6,051 nucleotides of DNA from Candidatus Altarchaeales archaeon WOR_SM1_86-2 (GTDB lineage Archaea > Altiarchaeota > Altiarchaeia > IMC4 > MCBC01): assembly GCA_001723855.1 (NCBI GenBank), contig MCBC01000085.1, positions 1 through 6,051 of the forward strand, given 5' to 3'. The position numbers were made by a program, and so were the translations under genes. Within the stretch, counting starts at the first letter, position 1, and each line of letters begins with the position of its first letter. Below, piece after piece: positions 5,289 through 6,051 of the stretch. The notes beneath the pieces were generated by a model. That model saw only the letters and a program-made list of their open reading frames with translations, was not told where the DNA came from and searched no databases.

Positions 5289-5362
5289 GCGGTTGTGATG
5301 TAGCCTGGTTATCATACAGGCTTGCCAAGCCTGACACCCGGGTTCAAATCCCGGCGACCGCA
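5289..5362 (+). tRNA. tRNA-Gly (anticodon GCC)
   Basis: A full cloverleaf of 74 nt. The acceptor stem is GCGGTTG (5289-5295) with CGACCGC (5355-5361), including one G-U pair. The D-arm has three good pairs (5298-5300 with 5313-5315) plus a U-U mismatch, and the loop carries the invariant A14 and G18-G19. The anticodon stem CAGGC (5317-5321) pairs with GCCTG (5329-5333), with anticodon GCC at 5324-5326. The T-arm CCGGG (5338-5342) pairs with CCCGG (5350-5354) around TTCAAAT. The discriminator base is A5362, as usual for archaeal tRNA-Gly, and CCA is not encoded. There is no intron. It reads GGC and GGU codons. No T-run follows closely, so the primary transcript may continue into the structured segment downstream. 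Confidence 0.97.
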
Positions 5363-5564
5363 AACAAGAAACAGCCAGGTAAGTTCCGCATTATTTAAGC
5401 CAAAGTCCGATCCCGTTGAAAAACGGGAAAATGGAAAAAATAGGTGTGCATAGCAGGGAAAAGGCAAATTCTGCCGCAAAAAACGACTCCTTGGGTCGGG
5501 TGTCTGCCGGAGGGGTAAGCATCTGGTTCCGGAATCCATAATCTTTAGGTCACCGTTTATGTTC
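5363..5564 (+). other. 202-bp hairpin-rich segment after tRNA-Gly; candidate non-coding RNA
   Basis: No recognised gene. On the plus strand it can form a row of hairpins: TCCCGTT-GAAA-AACGGGA (5411-5428, a perfect 7-bp stem closed by a GNRA tetraloop), GGCA/TGCC (5463-5475), CGACTC-CTT-GGGTCG (5484-5498, one G-U pair) and CCGGA/TCCGG (5507-5532). The GNRA loop exists only in the plus-strand sense, matching the direction of tRNA-Gly, and no T-tract separates the two. I could not match it to 5S rRNA, SRP RNA, a C/D-box RNA or a second tRNA; short AAGTTCCGC-like and AAAGTCCG-like words vaguely recall RNase P RNA, but the conserved partner region is missing. A 36-codon ORF lies within it. The segment is also the 3' flank of the GH130 gene. 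Confidence 0.3.
5431..5541 (+). CDS. Possible 36-codon small ORF (unrecognised)
   Basis: ATG at 5431 to TAA at 5539-5541 encodes a small basic peptide starting MEKIGVHSREK and ending SIWFRNP. A TTG at 5416 would add five residues; an in-frame TAA at 5380-5382 limits the frame upstream. There is no family match I know and no Shine-Dalgarno site, and the preceding stem-loop ends three bases before the ATG. It competes with the non-coding RNA interpretation of the same segment. It could also be a chance ORF. Confidence 0.15.
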   Translation: MEKIGVHSREKANSAAKNDSLGRVSAGGVSIWFRNP

Positions 5565-6051
5565 TTATGCATTCGACTTTAAGCAAAACTTTTTTGGAGT
5601 TTGCATTATTTCTTCTAAAAATTCATTTAAGTTTACTGTTGCAACACCGATTTCTTTATCTGCCCCCCCGTAATAAACGAACAAGGTATCTTTGATTACC
5701 TCCGAACCACAACTGAAAACCACATTATTTACCACGCCTTCTCTCTCATAATGTTCTTCGGGTTCTAAAATATGATTGTATGGTCTTGACACAACGATTG
5801 ACGGGTTATCTGAATCAAGCAGCATCGCTCCAATCCGGTAATGTCTGTCGTGTTGAGAAATTCCGTGATAGATGAGAAGCCATCCATTATCTGTTTTTAT
5901 TGGCGGGCCTGCTATACCTATTTTCTCGTTGTCCCAGTAGCCGGTCGGTCTGCAAAAAATAGCATTGGGAATTCCCAGCCATGAACTGCCGTCAAAATCC
6001 ATGTGATCTATAACATCCATGCATATGAATTTATGCAGTCTATGGAATACC
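5565..6051 (-). CDS. GH130 beta-mannoside phosphorylase / hydrolase, C-terminal half (cut by window edge)
   Basis: The frame is open to the right edge, so the ATG at 6020 is internal and the 5' part is missing. About 161 residues are visible, the last blades of the five-bladed beta-propeller of GH130. Enzymes of this family split beta-1,4- or beta-1,2-linked mannosides, mostly with phosphate to give mannose-1-phosphate. Counting from M at 6020: FCRPTGYWDNEKIGIAGPP at 22-40, PIKTDNGWLLIYHG at 40-53 (the Lys and His are strongly conserved and expected near the phosphate or sugar site), YRIGAMLLD at 61-69, ILEPEEHYEREG at 84-95 and YYGGADKEIGVAT at 116-128. The general-acid Asp lies in the missing N-terminal half, so the exact activity cannot be assigned. 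No signal peptide can be judged. No terminator is visible before the structured 5363-5564 segment. Confidence 0.92.
   Translation of the reverse strand, partial: VFHRLHKFICMDVIDHMDFDGSSWLGIPNAIFCRPTGYWDNEKIGIAGPPIKTDNGWLLIYHGISQHDRHYRIGAMLLDSDNPSIVVSRPYNHILEPEEHYEREGVVNNVVFSCGSEVIKDTLFVYYGGADKEIGVATVNLNEFLEEIMQTPKKFCLKSNA

Noticed and set aside
5381..5550. RNase P RNA
   Set aside because: Short AAGTTCCGC and AAAGTCCG words resemble the conserved 5' element, but the 3' conserved ACAGAA-type region and the long P4 pairing are not found.
5312..5572. 86-codon minus-strand ORF across tRNA-Gly
   Set aside because: Its C-terminus (GRRDLNPG...) is the complement of the tRNA T-arm and anticodon arm, a well-known spurious translation over tRNA genes.
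1..6051. CRISPR array, insertion sequence, integrase or attachment-site duplication
   Set aside because: No regularly spaced repeats, no transposase or integrase frame, and no second copy of the tRNA-Gly 3' end are visible in the window.

Overview
The window looks archaeal. Evidence: an S13e-type S15 ribosomal protein, the archaeal/eukaryotic type of PheRS beta chain, an AfJAMM-like MPN protease, a eukaryote-like (ALG7/DPAGT1-type) GlcNAc-1-phosphate transferase, a class IV FBPase/inositol monophosphatase, a tRNA-Gly gene without encoded CCA, and AT-rich TATA-like boxes about 20-30 nt before start codons with no clear Shine-Dalgarno sites. The lineage is most likely euryarchaeal or an uncultivated archaeal phylum. 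It cannot be fixed from this sequence, and no bacterial hallmark is visible.

Layout from left to right. (1) Positions 1-420 (+): an acidic protein, probably cut by the window edge, with paired CxxC motifs flanking an HTH-like helix pair. It meets the FBPase/IMPase gene (421-1215, -) tail to tail with no base between the stop codons. (2) 1365-1916 (-): a small cupin with a cysteine cluster at its C-terminus, and 2006-2836 (-): the C-terminal half only of PheRS beta. (3) 2870-3310 (+): ribosomal protein S15, divergent from the pheT half-gene across 33 bp. (4) 3322-3780 (-): a PPC/DUF296 protein, and 3852-4220 (+): a JAMM protease, divergent. The JAMM gene overlaps the oppositely oriented GlcNAc-1-P transferase gene (4200-5177, -) by 21 nt. 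(5) A very AT-rich divergent spacer with a perfect 12-bp inverted repeat, then tRNA-Gly(GCC) at 5289-5362 (+). (6) About 200 bp with several stable hairpins and a possible 36-codon ORF. (7) 5565-6051 (-): the C-terminal half of a GH130 glycoside phosphorylase running off the right edge.

The window is a mosaic of mostly single-gene transcription units in alternating orientation, not one operon. Housekeeping translation functions (PheRS beta half, S15, tRNA-Gly) sit beside central carbon or inositol metabolism (FBPase/IMPase), protein-modifier processing (JAMM), lipid-linked glycan initiation (GlcNAc-1-P transferase) and mannoside phosphorolysis (GH130).

The most notable observation is pheT. 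The reading frame begins exactly at the linker before the B5 domain, has its own ATG and an AT-rich promoter region, and is otherwise intact to the normal C-terminus. The B1 and B3/4 (tRNA-interaction and editing) half is not present upstream, where rps15 runs the other way. This is either a domain-boundary split of pheT or a rearrangement or assembly junction. The second point of interest is the hairpin-rich segment directly behind tRNA-Gly, which may be a non-coding RNA or a small gene.
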